This document shows, in pieces, positions 9,657 to 17,430 of a stretch of DNA of 64,000 nt. The position numbers and the translations under genes are program-made. Numbering within the stretch: position 1 is the stretch's first letter; each line of letters starts with the position of its first letter. Source of the DNA: JAVBWI01 sp036677445 (GTDB lineage Bacteria > Bacillota > Clostridia > Christensenellales > CAG-138); contig JAVBWI010000026.1 of the NCBI GenBank assembly GCA_036677445.1, positions 124,001 through 188,000 of the forward strand. The letters run 5' to 3'. Below the pieces are notes generated by a model. The model saw nothing but the letters and a program-made list of their open reading frames with translations, was not told the DNA's origin and made no database searches.

Positions 9657-9957
9657 GCCATCAACAAACCTAGCCTCAGGATATCAAACTGAAATACATG
9701 TAACCGGAGGCTTTCAATCCGTCATTTTGCAGTGGCCTGCGCGGTGCAAAATGATACCTTTTAAGAGGCTTTATTCGCGAGCGGCGGCATGTACGGCGCG
9801 AGCGCAGAGCCTTGCGGCGCAAGGCTTTCCTTACAGGAACCGCCGGTCCTCGGCGGGAGACACCTCGGACACTAGGCCTGCGGGCCGTCGCCGCCACCCG
9901 GTGCAGGCGGTTCCTGTAAAGCTCAAAAAAGTGATGCCAATCACTTTTTTGATACAC
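9657..9957. repeat. Dispersed intergenic repeat R1, bracketed by duplicated terminator hairpins
   Basis: About 300 bp without a supported gene. The core at 9707-9760 (GAGGCTTTCAATCCGTCATT, then an inverted TTTTGCA/TGCAAAA pair) recurs at 10822-10876 and, inverted, at 49391-49508. CCTTGCGGCGCAAGGCTTTCC at 9812-9832 recurs with one change at 49240. The end nearest 9957 is a hairpin, AAAAAAGTGA and TCACTTTTTT arms, as in R2. The element is bracketed by two near-identical copies of the flavin-reductase terminator hairpin. Confidence 0.7.
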
Positions 9958-9985
9958 TAAAAGGATGCGCCATTGCATCCTTTTG
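9958..9985. terminator. Second copy of the terminator hairpin flanking repeat R1
   Basis: AAAAGGATGCG and a near-complementary GCATCCTTTT arm around CCATT; differs from the 9627-9656 hairpin mainly by two loop and stem changes. It may also end leftward transcription of the DUF378 gene. The remainder up to 10065 holds another hairpin, AGCGTCC/GGACGCT around 10020-10042. Confidence 0.55.
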
Positions 9986-10065
9986 CTGTGCAAACGGGCA
10001 TTGCCCGCTCTTACATTTACAGCGTCCGTGCCGGCCGGACGCTGCGCTCGTGTAAACGCGATGAA

Positions 10066-10287
10066 TCAGCTCCGGCCGCCCTCGTGCTCACTGTGGTGGA
10101 CGTGGTCACGACGGAAGAGCATGGTGATGCCCCATATGCCGGCCAAGCCTACCAGAGTATAGATGATGCGGGAAACAATGCCGCTCATACCGCCGAAAAT
10201 GGCGGCCACCAGATCGAACTGGAACAGGCCGATCAGCCCCCAGTTCAGCGCGCCGATGATGATTAAGATCAACGAAAGGGTATCCAT
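10066..10287 (-). CDS. DUF378 family small membrane protein
   Basis: 73 residues with two hydrophobic helices. SLILIIIGALNWGLIGLFQF followed by DLVAAIFGG is the signature of DUF378 (YuzA-like), short integral membrane proteins of unknown function widespread in Firmicutes. The C-terminal tail is His-rich (DHVHHSEHE), which is often seen but of unknown meaning. RBS AAAGGAGAG precedes the ATG. Leftward and apparently monocistronic; the next gene upstream ends 140 bp away. Confidence 0.88.
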   Translation of the reverse strand: MDTLSLILIIIGALNWGLIGLFQFDLVAAIFGGMSGIVSRIIYTLVGLAGIWGITMLFRRDHVHHSEHEGGRS

Positions 10288-10426
10288 ACTATCTCTCCTT
10301 TGATTCTATCCGCAGTGCGGATAATTTCATCCCCGGCTGAGTGGGGACGGAGAATAGTATGTACGGACACGCGCGATCACATGCATGAAAATGGATATTG
10401 CGGGCTTTTCAGCAAGCGAAGCAGCC

Positions 10427-10714
10427 TTACTGCGGTTGCGCCTGCTTCTTTTTCTCGGGAAATATCTCCAATTCCAACCTGTCAAACGCAACGGGCTCCA
10501 TAAAATCGGCGGGAAGGAACGCGGTTCGCGCAAAATTTGCAAGCTGTTGCAAATGCTTATTGAGTATCACAGGGCGGCTCTGGTGCAATGCGTGGCAGAG
10601 CAGGTCTATGATCTCCTGCCATGCTTCTTCTTCCGTAGGGCGTTCGCCGGGAAATTCCATGACGACATCCTCGACGATTTTTTGATGCGTGCGCAGCAGC
10701 GCCCATATTTTCAT
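10427..10714 (-). CDS. Small conserved clostridial protein, function unknown
   Basis: 95 residues, soluble, no signal peptide. The start MKIWALLRTHQKIVEDVVMEF, a middle part predicted helical and an end FMEPVAFDRLELEIFPE resemble from memory a small uncharacterised family of Clostridia that begins M(K/R)(I/V)WA and ends with an acidic F-x-Y-L-E-I segment. I know no function for it. The C-terminal KKKQAQPQ is low-complexity. Its upstream side (10715 to 11020) carries repeat R2, so its promoter may lie within or beside the repeat. Confidence 0.6.
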   Translation of the reverse strand: MKIWALLRTHQKIVEDVVMEFPGERPTEEEAWQEIIDLLCHALHQSRPVILNKHLQQLANFARTAFLPADFMEPVAFDRLELEIFPEKKKQAQPQ

Positions 10715-10749
10715 AGGTTGGCCTCCAATTTTATCAGTTCTTTAAAAAA

Positions 10750-10771
10750 TATGGCGCGGCATAACCGCGCC
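10750..10771. repeat. 22-bp hairpin, copy 1 flanking repeat R2
   Basis: GGCGCGG (10753-10759), loop CATAA, CCGCGCC (10765-10771), preceded by TAT. The same 22 bases recur exactly at 10979-11000, so repeat R2 lies between two direct copies. Confidence 0.8.
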
Positions 10772-10978
10772 TAAGCTAGCCAAAAACCTCCAGAAGCAGG
10801 CAATTTATTTGTACAACTATAGAGGTTTTCAATCCGTCATTTTGCAGCGGCTTGTGCGGTGCAAAATGACACCTTAGAGCGTAAGTTGACGCGACTGCTT
10901 TCCTGCGCAAGCAGGAAACCGAGCGGCAACTTGCGCGGTGAACCTCGAAAAAGTGGATGCTTCCACTTTTTCGACAAG
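10772..10978. repeat. Dispersed intergenic repeat R2
   Basis: About 207 bp without a gene. The core at 10822-10876 matches R1 closely. A stretch at 10921-10946 (starting GAGCGGCAACTTGCGCGG) occurs as a perfect reverse complement of at least 25 bases in R3 near 49362-49387. It ends with a hairpin at 10947-10972 (GAAAAAGTGG/CCACTTTTTC), like the one at the end of R1. It separates the 95-residue gene from the terminator of the zinc-ribbon protein gene. Confidence 0.7.
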
Positions 10979-11006
10979 TATGGCGCGGCATAACCGCGCC
11001 ATACTT
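10976..11006 (-). terminator. Terminator hairpin of the zinc-ribbon protein gene (copy 2 of the R2 flank)
   Basis: 13-bp perfect stem, AAGTATGGCGCGG with CCGCGCCATACTT, loop CATAA, just past the stop at 11021 on the minus strand. Its inner 22 bases are the second direct copy of 10750-10771. Confidence 0.7.
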
Positions 11007-11020
11007 ACTTTGATTGACAC

Positions 11021-12967
11021 TTAATTCTTGGTAATAAACCAGCCGTAAATCATGGGCAGTCCGGTGGCTTCGTCTATTCCGGCGTAGTCGCCGAAAACGT
11101 TGTAAGTTTTGCCGTCGCCCGCATCCACGGTGGCCGCGGTGTTGTGGTACACGAACAGCAGGTCGCCTGAATCCGTCGTCAGTTTTGCGATGATGTACGG
11201 ATCCGTCTGCACCACCTCCGCCACCTTGCCCACGCACTTATAGGCGGCCTTGTGCAGCGTTTCATTCTTCATGCGGCTGTAGTCCATTTTATGCACGGCG
11301 GCGGTGTAGGCCGCGTAATCCGGCGCACGCTCCACCGTGATGGTGCCGGTGGTGGAAAGACCGTCCTTGGTGACGGTGACCTCCAGGTCGTAATGGCCGA
11401 CCTCCGCCATCTGCGCCGTGAAGGAGAATATGCCGGTAGCCGCGTTGACACTGGGCGTGCCCAGCGTTACGCCGCTGGGGCCTGTTACCGATAGCGTCGC
11501 GCCGGGGTCGACGGTACCCTTTACGGTGGCGGTATTGCTTGAAGAGGCGCGCAGGGTGGATTTATCCAGCTCAATATTCGCTTCGGCCTGCGTATAATCC
11601 ACATTGAAGGCCTGACGGAAGATCTGGTATCCGTTCTTGCGGGCCTCCAGCGTCAGCGTATATACGCCAAGGTCCGAAAGCGGATATTCGCCTGAGAAGG
11701 TGCCGTCCGCATTTACAGAAAGCGGCTGCCCCTCTACAAACACGCCGACGGTGCCGTCGTTGACGGTTCCTGCGAACGTGACCTTGCCTTTGTTTACCGC
11801 AATAGAGCTTGTCGCAGGCTCGCTCAGCGTTACCGTGAGCGCAGGTACCTGCACGGGGATGGGCGATATTTCAAGCTGGAATACCTCGCCGTCCTCCGTA
11901 GTGACGCGTACATCCGGCACGAGGTCGGCCGTTGTGCCGTCCACAGGCTCTTCGGGCAAAAGGCTGGCTTTGGGTATGCGCAGTATTTTCTGGTTGGAGG
12001 AACCGATCACGTCGGAACGCTCATCTTCCCCTACACGCATGGTAACGGTGTTGCCCTCACGGGCATAGACGGTAATGATATAGCAATCCACCCCATCGTC
12101 ATTCAAGCCCTCGGTAACCACGGGGTCCTTTAAAATGGGTGATCCGCCGAAGACGTTGCGGAAGAATCCGCCGATGCCGCCGTAATTGCGGTTAACAAAT
12201 ATTACGCCAAACACTATAAGCAGTACGACCAGCACGCCGACAGCGCCCCAGAACAGCATGTTTTTGTTCCTGCCGCTGCGGAAGGAAGAAGATCCGCCCC
12301 GCGATTTGGAAACGGGCGGCTGCTTTTTTATGGGTGCAGTCTGCGACATGGCGGGGGGTGCGGTGCGCTTGCGCGCAGGCGGTGAATAAGAAACATCGTC
12401 GTCGTCCATGTTGTACACGGCAGCGTGCTGCGGCGCGCGGCCAAAGCTGCCCTGATACCCGGCGGAGCCGCTCTCATAGCCGCCGACACTCGCAATAGGC
12501 TCTTTTGAGCCTTGTTGCTGCGGCGTTTGCAGGGGCTGCGGGTTAAAGCGGCTGCCGGGCGCGGTGGCGCGATACCTGGGCGCGGGCGGCTGTTCGTAAA
12601 CGGGCTCGTCGTATTCGGACGAATGATATGCGTTTTTTTCATAAGCTGGCGCGTCGTAGGAAGGTTCGCCATAATCGACGCTTTCCTGCGGGGATCCGTT
12701 ATAGACGGGCGCGGCGGGAGCATGTCCTTCAGGGATATCTTCCACGGCGTTGATGTCGAAGGTAGGCTTGGGCCAGCGTGGCGAGCGGACAAACCCCCAG
12801 TTGGGGCGCTCGGTCTCTTCGCTTTGCAACTCGTCTGCCGGCGGCTGTGCAGCGGAGTCAACAGACGGCTGCCGGTACGCAGTGCTTTGCTCGGAAAGCA
12901 GGGCACCGCAAACCGCACAGTACTGCATATTCGATTCGCAATAGGCACCGCATTGTTTGCAAACCAT
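11021..12967 (-). CDS. Zinc-ribbon, single-pass membrane protein with Ig-like repeats
   Basis: 648 residues. An N-terminal double-CxxC zinc ribbon (CKQCGAYCE then YCAVCG) is followed by a Pro/Tyr/Glu-rich linker to about residue 230, one transmembrane helix (LFWGAVGVLVVLLIVFGVIF, about 237-256) and an outer region with two or three Ig/cadherin-like beta domains (around 350-440 and 440-530; TLEARKNGYQIF, GTVDPGATLSVTG) ending in a beta-rich domain. This zinc-ribbon-inside, beta-domains-outside plan is seen in uncharacterised Clostridia proteins. A role in envelope sensing or adhesion is a guess. Preceded by a good promoter and GGAGG. Confidence 0.8.
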   Translation of the reverse strand: MVCKQCGAYCESNMQYCAVCGALLSEQSTAYRQPSVDSAAQPPADELQSEETERPNWGFVRSPRWPKPTFDINAVEDIPEGHAPAAPVYNGSPQESVDYGEPSYDAPAYEKNAYHSSEYDEPVYEQPPAPRYRATAPGSRFNPQPLQTPQQQGSKEPIASVGGYESGSAGYQGSFGRAPQHAAVYNMDDDDVSYSPPARKRTAPPAMSQTAPIKKQPPVSKSRGGSSSFRSGRNKNMLFWGAVGVLVVLLIVFGVIFVNRNYGGIGGFFRNVFGGSPILKDPVVTEGLNDDGVDCYIITVYAREGNTVTMRVGEDERSDVIGSSNQKILRIPKASLLPEEPVDGTTADLVPDVRVTTEDGEVFQLEISPIPVQVPALTVTLSEPATSSIAVNKGKVTFAGTVNDGTVGVFVEGQPLSVNADGTFSGEYPLSDLGVYTLTLEARKNGYQIFRQAFNVDYTQAEANIELDKSTLRASSSNTATVKGTVDPGATLSVTGPSGVTLGTPSVNAATGIFSFTAQMAEVGHYDLEVTVTKDGLSTTGTITVERAPDYAAYTAAVHKMDYSRMKNETLHKAAYKCVGKVAEVVQTDPYIIAKLTTDSGDLLFVYHNTAATVDAGDGKTYNVFGDYAGIDEATGLPMIYGWFITKN

Positions 12968-13457
12968 GGTATTTTCCTCCTATCCGGCCGCGCGCTATCC
13001 GGCCGCGCAGCATGCGCGACAATATAGCGCATAGCTTGTTCCATGTCATTTCATTATACTGGATATGCACCTGCAGTGCAAAGAGAAAATGCCTGCCGTC
13101 CGAGACGCGATGGTGTATGTTTACAATTTTGACATGAATGCACGCAAATTATTCCAAAGGCAGCCTGCCCGGGCGCGGCCGGCAGCAGCACGTTGTATTT
13201 TCCATAGAGCATGGCCATGACGCCGGGATGGATCTTTTGGGAGAGAAGAATGCTTTTCATTTCCAACAGACCTGCCTCCCGTACGATTGACAGCGGCGCT
13301 GTTGTAGAACATAACAGAACGAATTGACGGCGCCCGCAAGCCATGAAAAAGCGTTTCCGGGGCAAATGGGCTGCAGGGCAGGATTCTATTCGCCCCATGG
13401 GCCCGCAATATCTGCCGCGCATACATGGAAAAATGCGGGCGGAGCGGACAAAAAGTC
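12968..13457. other. Mostly non-coding stretch between divergent genes
   Basis: Gap of about 490 bp ahead of the rpsT promoter. It holds the leftward promoter at 13053-13081, a tandem 13-bp duplication (TATCCGGCCGCGC at 12981 and 12996) between that promoter and the RBS, and otherwise only unsupported short reading frames. Confidence 0.5.
13053..13081 (-). promoter_or_regulatory. SigA-type promoter for the zinc-ribbon protein gene
   Basis: Read leftward: TTGCAC (13081-13076), 17-bp spacer, TATAAT (13058-13053), about 85 bp before the ATG at 12967. Confidence 0.8.
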
Positions 13458-13486
13458 TTGCATACCATGGGGGGGCGTGGTATAAT
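13458..13486 (+). promoter_or_regulatory. SigA-type promoter of rpsT
   Basis: TTGCAT (13458-13463), 17-bp spacer, perfect TATAAT (13481-13486). It leaves a leader of about 90 bases before the TTG start of rpsT. Confidence 0.8.
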
Positions 13487-13580
13487 TGCGTTTGTTCGGG
13501 CAAAGGAACGACCTTTTGCGGGACAACCGGTGATTATTCCGCGCAATAGAATTGCAGCAACGGGACAGGGGGTGAAGTAT

Positions 13581-13847
13581 TTGGCAAACATCAAATCCGC
13601 TAAGAAACGGGTGGGCATTACCGCAAAGCAGAATCTGCGCAACCGTATGGTGGCGTCCGCGGTGAAGACCTCCATGAAGAGGTACGAACAGGCTTTGGAA
13701 GCCGGCGATGCGGCTGCTGCGGAAGCGGCCTATATAAAAGCTGTGAGCACCGTTGATAAAGCTGCGGGCAAGGGCGTAATCCACAAGAATGCCGCCAATC
13801 GCAAAAAGGCGCAGCTTGCGGTCAAGCGTACTGCCGCTGCCAACTAA
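13581..13847 (+). CDS. rpsT: 30S ribosomal protein S20
   Basis: 88 residues, the normal length. ANIKSAKKR, the Lys/Arg-rich helices and the C-terminal HKNAANRKKAQLAVK are diagnostic of S20, which binds 16S rRNA early in 30S assembly. The start is a TTG at 13581, seven bases after GGGGGTGA; the reading frame is open further upstream but only this start gives the family's N-terminus. S20 genes often use weak start codons, in line with translational autocontrol. Monocistronic, between its own promoter and a strong terminator. Confidence 0.97.
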   Translation: MANIKSAKKRVGITAKQNLRNRMVASAVKTSMKRYEQALEAGDAAAAEAAYIKAVSTVDKAAGKGVIHKNAANRKKAQLAVKRTAAAN

Positions 13848-13880
13848 GTCCCCCGTATACATACGAAGAAATTGCAAAAC

Positions 13881-13912
13881 AAAACCCCCGCTTGCGCGAG
13901 GGTTTGTTTTTT
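13881..13912 (+). terminator. Terminator of rpsT
   Basis: AAACCCCCGC and GCGAGGGTTT arms around TTGC, followed by GTTTTTT. Confidence 0.85.
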
Positions 13913-13967
13913 GCTTGTTTTTTGAAATACGGTATATGTTTTTCTTACTGCGGCGCAACAGAGGTAA

Positions 13968-14333
13968 TTATAGTGTTTCCGCATGCTTACGGATGCAGTC
14001 GAAACTTTCGGGGCTGATGACATGCTCGATACGGCATGCATCCGCTCTGGCGACGGTTTCTTCCACGCCCAGCGCCATCAGATAATTCGCGAGCACCTTG
14101 TGCCGGTTGTAGACGCGCTCGGCGATCGCCCTGCCCTCTTCCGTTAAAGTGATAAACCCAACGCTGTCCATGCGGATATATCCGTTTTCGCGCAGTCGCT
14201 TCATTGCGTAACTGATGCTTGGCTTGGTAAAATGCAGCTCGTTTACAATATCGATCGAACGTACCTGACCGTTCTGCTGGGAGAGCATCAAGATCGCTTC
14301 CAGATAATTCTCGGCCGATTCCTGAATCTTCAC
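13968..14333 (-). CDS. DtxR/MntR-family metal-dependent regulator
   Basis: 121 residues. ESAENYLEAILMLSQ, the winged helix with HFTKPSISYAMKRLRENG, and TEEGRAIAERVYNRHKVL fit the DtxR/MntR family of metal-sensing repressors. HKVLANYL and the later CRIEHVIS hold likely metal ligands (His, Glu, Cys). It lacks the SH3-like third domain, as MntR does. The start is a GTG at 14331-14333, eight bases after GGGAGGA; the longer upstream frame has no such site. It stands beside ferritin, so iron is as likely as manganese. Confidence 0.88.
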   Translation of the reverse strand: MKIQESAENYLEAILMLSQQNGQVRSIDIVNELHFTKPSISYAMKRLRENGYIRMDSVGFITLTEEGRAIAERVYNRHKVLANYLMALGVEETVARADACRIEHVISPESFDCIRKHAETL

Positions 14334-14370
14334 AGTATATTCCTCCCGTACTCGCTGGATAGCATAGCTT

Positions 14371-14399
14371 ATCATAACACGCAAACACCCGCGGTTCAA
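14371..14399 (-). promoter_or_regulatory. Promoter of the DtxR-family gene
   Basis: Leftward TTGAAC (14399-14394), 17-bp spacer, TATGAT (14376-14371), 37 bp before the GTG start. Confidence 0.65.
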
Positions 14400-14487
14400 A
14401 CGAAATCTCCAAATCTTAACACGCAGGACACCCCCATGGCACAATTCATAAAAGGGCGTGCGCGCCGACAGCCGTAGCGGTAACGAA

Positions 14488-14527
14488 AAACCCTTCGTTA
14501 AAGGTTCCGCCCTGTAACGAAGGGTTT
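14488..14527 (-). terminator. Terminator downstream of ferritin
   Basis: 13-bp perfect stem (AAACCCTTCGTTA with TAACGAAGGGTTT) and a 14-base loop, 33 bp past the ferritin stop; A/T-rich tails on both sides. Confidence 0.7.
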
Positions 14528-14559
14528 ATAAATATGCCGGTTAATTTTAGAGGGCAGGA

Positions 14560-15072
14560 TCAGAGAACAAGGGACGGGGGCGCATATACCCTCTGTGCCA
14601 GCTCCGCATCATACATGAACAGTCCCTTTGCGTCGGAGCCGAACAGGTCGTAGTGGCCCATCAGGTCGCTTGCGTTCTTTTCCTCCTCGCCTTGTTCCTT
14701 AATAAACCAATCGAGGAACTGTGTGGTGCGGTAATCCCGGTCTTCCTGCGCGGCGGAATAAATATTGTTGATGGATGCGGTGACATACTGCTCATGCGCG
14801 AGCGCGGCAGCAAGAGGCTCCTTAAAGTCCGCGTACGCTTTATCCGGCGCGTCGATCCCGCCCAGCTTCACGGGAACGTCGTTGTTGAGCAGGTATTGAA
14901 GGAACAGCATGGCATGGTCGCGTTCCTCCTGCGCCTGTACCTTAAACCAGTTCGCAAAACCGTCCAGGTTGTGCGCGGCATAGTAATTGGACATATCCAG
15001 GTACAGGTATGCGGAGTAGAATTCCTTAACAATCTGTTCGCTTAAAAGCTGTTTTACTTTTTCGCTCAGCAT
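14560..15072 (-). CDS. Ferritin (non-haem, FtnA type)
   Basis: 170 residues. MLSEKVKQLLSEQIVKEFYSAYLYL is the usual start of bacterial ferritin, with the ferroxidase Glu in VKEF; QAQEERDHAMLFLQYL gives the next Glu and His, HEQYVTASI a further Glu and IKEQGEEEKNA the last ligands. It oxidises Fe(II) and stores it in a 24-mer in the cytoplasm. The ATG at 15072 has GAGGG eight bases upstream; an upstream ATG in frame lacks a ribosome site. The neighbouring DtxR-type regulator reads the same way, downstream of the terminator. Confidence 0.96.
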   Translation of the reverse strand: MLSEKVKQLLSEQIVKEFYSAYLYLDMSNYYAAHNLDGFANWFKVQAQEERDHAMLFLQYLLNNDVPVKLGGIDAPDKAYADFKEPLAAALAHEQYVTASINNIYSAAQEDRDYRTTQFLDWFIKEQGEEEKNASDLMGHYDLFGSDAKGLFMYDAELAQRVYAPPSLVL

Positions 15073-15289
15073 ATTTTTATCCCTCTTTCCATTGTAATCT
15101 TTTTCACCGAAAGCGGCGCTCACACCGCTTTCCTGTTGATTGCGTATGCAATTTATCTGGCTTTAATATACCCCGAATTATACGGCGGAAACAAAAACGA
15201 CAAACATAGTATGCTTACAAACGGCCGCGCGAAGAAGATGAAATTTTACATAAGCGCAGAAAAAGCCCGCGGTCAGGCGGGCAAACAAA

Positions 15290-15730
15290 CTATTCGGCTG
15301 TTTTTTTGCCGGGCGGAGTATTTGCAAATATACGCAGATCGATATCGGATATACTGATGGCGTGCAGGTGATTCAAACAAGCCTGGTTGAGCGTGTGGTA
15401 CAGATCCTCCATCACATTTGCCATGCCGGATGCGACGACGCAATCCATATCCAAATCGCCTGAACGCCAGCCGGGGGTGATCAATTGAACATCCAGCGCA
15501 AAAAGCAGCATATCCAGCGTGATGCTTTCCGGCCGCCGCACCATGAAGTACCCTCCGTCGGGTCCTTCCTTGGCGCCCACCAGTCCGGCGGCCTTGAGGC
15601 GGGACATTATTTTGCGAATCCGGGCAGGATTGGTGCACACGGTTTTGGAGAGCGCTTCGCTGCAAACCGTCCTATTGCAGCGGTTTAAATAGACCAGCGC
15701 ATGCACGGCGATGCCAAATTCACTCGTCAT
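15290..15730 (-). CDS. Rrf2-family transcriptional regulator
   Basis: 146 residues. MTSEFGIAVHALVYLNRC, a winged helix with CTNPARIRKIMSRLKAAGLV and the wing EGPDGGYFMVRRPESITL are typical of Rrf2 (IscR, NsrR, CymR, YwnA relatives). The three closely spaced cysteines of Fe-S Rrf2 proteins are not present in the usual region, though Cys21, Cys26, Cys35 and Cys106 (approximate) could sense thiols. Start ATG at 15730 with GGAGAG upstream; the longer frame is antisense-like. Last gene of a redox operon whose promoter carries a palindrome it may bind. Confidence 0.9.
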   Translation of the reverse strand: MTSEFGIAVHALVYLNRCNRTVCSEALSKTVCTNPARIRKIMSRLKAAGLVGAKEGPDGGYFMVRRPESITLDMLLFALDVQLITPGWRSGDLDMDCVVASGMANVMEDLYHTLNQACLNHLHAISISDIDLRIFANTPPGKKTAE

Positions 15731-16623
15731 AGGCTTGCTCTCCTCTTTTTTGCACCTGCGCAGGACGCGCAGCCGAATGCGGATTGTATCGCGCCGGTGG
15801 GGCATGCGCGTTTGCATGCGCCGCATCGGATGCACTCGGGGCTGTTGGGCGTTTTGTAGGTGGGAATATGCATGGGGCAGGCCCGTTCGCACGCCCTGCA
15901 GCGTGTGCAGGCATCCGCATCCACCCGGTAACGGTAGAGCGACACGGGGTTACACAACCCGTACACCGCCCCCAGCGGGCAGAGGTACCGGCAAAACGGC
16001 CGGTATACGATGATGGAGAGCAGTATCAGCACCCCGAGCAGCGATACCTTCCACACGAACAGCCCGCCTGCTGCGGCGCGCAGGCCGTCATTAAAAAGCA
16101 CGAGCGGAATGCCCGCAAGCAGCGTGCCGGAGGGGCAAATGTATTTGCAGAACCACGGCTGCCCCTGGCCGATGAAATCCACCACGAGCAATGGCAGCAA
16201 CAGCACGAAAATAATCAGTATCGCGTATTTCAGATACCGAAGATAACGGTCGCCGGGCAGGCTGCGAATCTTCTTAAAGAAGGGGATTTTGTAAAGAAGA
16301 TCCTCAATAAAACCGAAGGGGCACAGCCAGCCGCAGATGAAACGGCCCCAAAAGGCCCCGAACGCCATCAGGAAGCCGACGACATAAAAGGAGAACCGGT
16401 AATCGCGGCTGCCTAGCACCGCCTGCAGCGAGCCGATGGGGCACGCGCCAAACGCGCCGGGGCAGGAATAGCAGTTCAGCCCCGGCACACAGACGATTTT
16501 GAGCGGCCCGGTATAGATCGTCCCCTGCGCGAAGCCCGCGGCGTAGCCGTTGGTGATGGCGGCCACGCCCAATTGCACCCAGTGTCGAGGGCTTCCTTTT
16601 TTGGATTTCGCTCGCTTACCCAA
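15727..16623 (-). CDS. 4Fe-4S membrane protein, NapH/CcoG-like
   Basis: 298 residues with about six membrane helices. An N-terminal NCYSCPGAFGACPIGSLQ, a conserved CGWLCPFGFIEDLLYK, a third Cys pair in CKYICPSG and CRYLCPLGAVYG, and two C-terminal ferredoxin motifs (CTRCRACERACP, CIRCGACKRACP) mark the NapH/polyferredoxin family, which passes electrons between the quinone/ferredoxin pool and outside acceptors. Next to secreted thioredoxin and rhodanese lipoproteins it probably sends reducing power across the membrane. Overlaps the Rrf2 gene by ATGA and the CXXC miniprotein gene by 8 bp. Confidence 0.9.
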   Translation of the reverse strand: MGKRAKSKKGSPRHWVQLGVAAITNGYAAGFAQGTIYTGPLKIVCVPGLNCYSCPGAFGACPIGSLQAVLGSRDYRFSFYVVGFLMAFGAFWGRFICGWLCPFGFIEDLLYKIPFFKKIRSLPGDRYLRYLKYAILIIFVLLLPLLVVDFIGQGQPWFCKYICPSGTLLAGIPLVLFNDGLRAAAGGLFVWKVSLLGVLILLSIIVYRPFCRYLCPLGAVYGLCNPVSLYRYRVDADACTRCRACERACPMHIPTYKTPNSPECIRCGACKRACPTGAIQSAFGCASCAGAKKRRASL

Positions 16624-16759
16624 TGCCTATACACTCCAAACAGATGGTGGCTGCTTTTCTAAGCACTGCCGCGGCCTCGCCGCGGAATATGCCGAGCACA
16701 AGAAATACCGCCGCACAGAGCAGCAACAGCGCGGGCAGATACCGGCGGATGGCGTTCAT
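16616..16759 (-). CDS. CD1871A-type CXXC miniprotein
   Basis: 47 residues: one membrane helix (LLLLCAAVFLVLGIFRGE) and the ending ICLECIGIG with a CxxC. This matches the small 'CD1871A family CXXC motif-containing protein' known from Clostridia, always near thioredoxin-like and polyferredoxin genes. It starts at the ATG 16757-16759, two bases before the end of the TlpA gene. It may be a thiol relay or assembly factor for the neighbouring membrane protein; the function is not established. Confidence 0.85.
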   Translation of the reverse strand: MNAIRRYLPALLLLCAAVFLVLGIFRGEAAAVLRKAATICLECIGIG

Positions 16760-16761
16760 GC

Positions 16762-17376
16762 TTATTTCACTTCCTGCAAATACGCGTCGATGATAGCTTC
16801 CCAATCCGCTTTGCTCCTTGAGCCGGATATGGATTTGCCCACGATGCCGCCGTTTTTGTCTACGAAAACCGTCTCGGGCACGGCGGTCACCCGGGATAGC
16901 TTGATCTTGATAAGATCCGTAGAAGGGAGAAGATGCGTATAATTGGCGCCTGTTTGACTCACGATCTCTTTAGCGAGATCCACCTGCGAGGCGGAAATAT
17001 TGCCCGTTTGATCCATTACATCCACTACGATACCTGCGATTTGCAGACCCTGATCCGCATATTCCGCCGCAAGCTCGCCAAGATCCGGCATTTCGTTGAG
17101 GCAGGGGCCGCAGAAGGTCGCCCAGATATTGATCATCGTCAGGTCATAGTCCGCGAACATCTCCTGCGTGAACTCCGCGCCGTTGATGTCCTGCGCGGTA
17201 AAATCGCCAAAGGGGATTCGTTCAGGTACAGCGGTCTCCGCGGGGGCGGAGGCACCCTGCGCGGCGGCGGTTTCCGTGGGCGGCTGTGTCGCAGGGGGCG
17301 CAGGTATCGCTTCACAGCCTGCCATAAGCAGTAAAAGGGACAACAAAGCGGCAATCAGAATGGTTGTTTTCTTCAT
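16762..17376 (-). CDS. TlpA-like thioredoxin lipoprotein
   Basis: 204 residues. A lipoprotein signal with lipobox LMAGC (Cys21), a Pro/Thr/Ala linker, then a TlpA/ResA thioredoxin fold with the active site FCGPC in NIWATFCGPCLNEMP (about residues 88-92) and the cis-Pro loop TAVPETVFVDKNG. It would reduce disulfides outside the membrane. I take the ATG at 17376 (MKKTTIL) rather than the TTG 18 bases upstream, which is part of the GGAGG site. Middle of the redox operon, 54 bp after the rhodanese gene. Confidence 0.93.
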   Translation of the reverse strand: MKKTTILIAALLSLLLLMAGCEAIPAPPATQPPTETAAAQGASAPAETAVPERIPFGDFTAQDINGAEFTQEMFADYDLTMINIWATFCGPCLNEMPDLGELAAEYADQGLQIAGIVVDVMDQTGNISASQVDLAKEIVSQTGANYTHLLPSTDLIKIKLSRVTAVPETVFVDKNGGIVGKSISGSRSKADWEAIIDAYLQEVK

Positions 17377-17430
17377 TTCGGATTTTTCCTCCAAATCAGT
17401 CGGTTGGTGATCTTGGGCGGTTTCAGAAGG

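Noticed and set aside
13054..13260. 68-residue leftward frame beginning MKSILLSQK
   Set aside because: Poor RBS spacing, no recognised family, and it runs through the good promoter of the zinc-ribbon gene.
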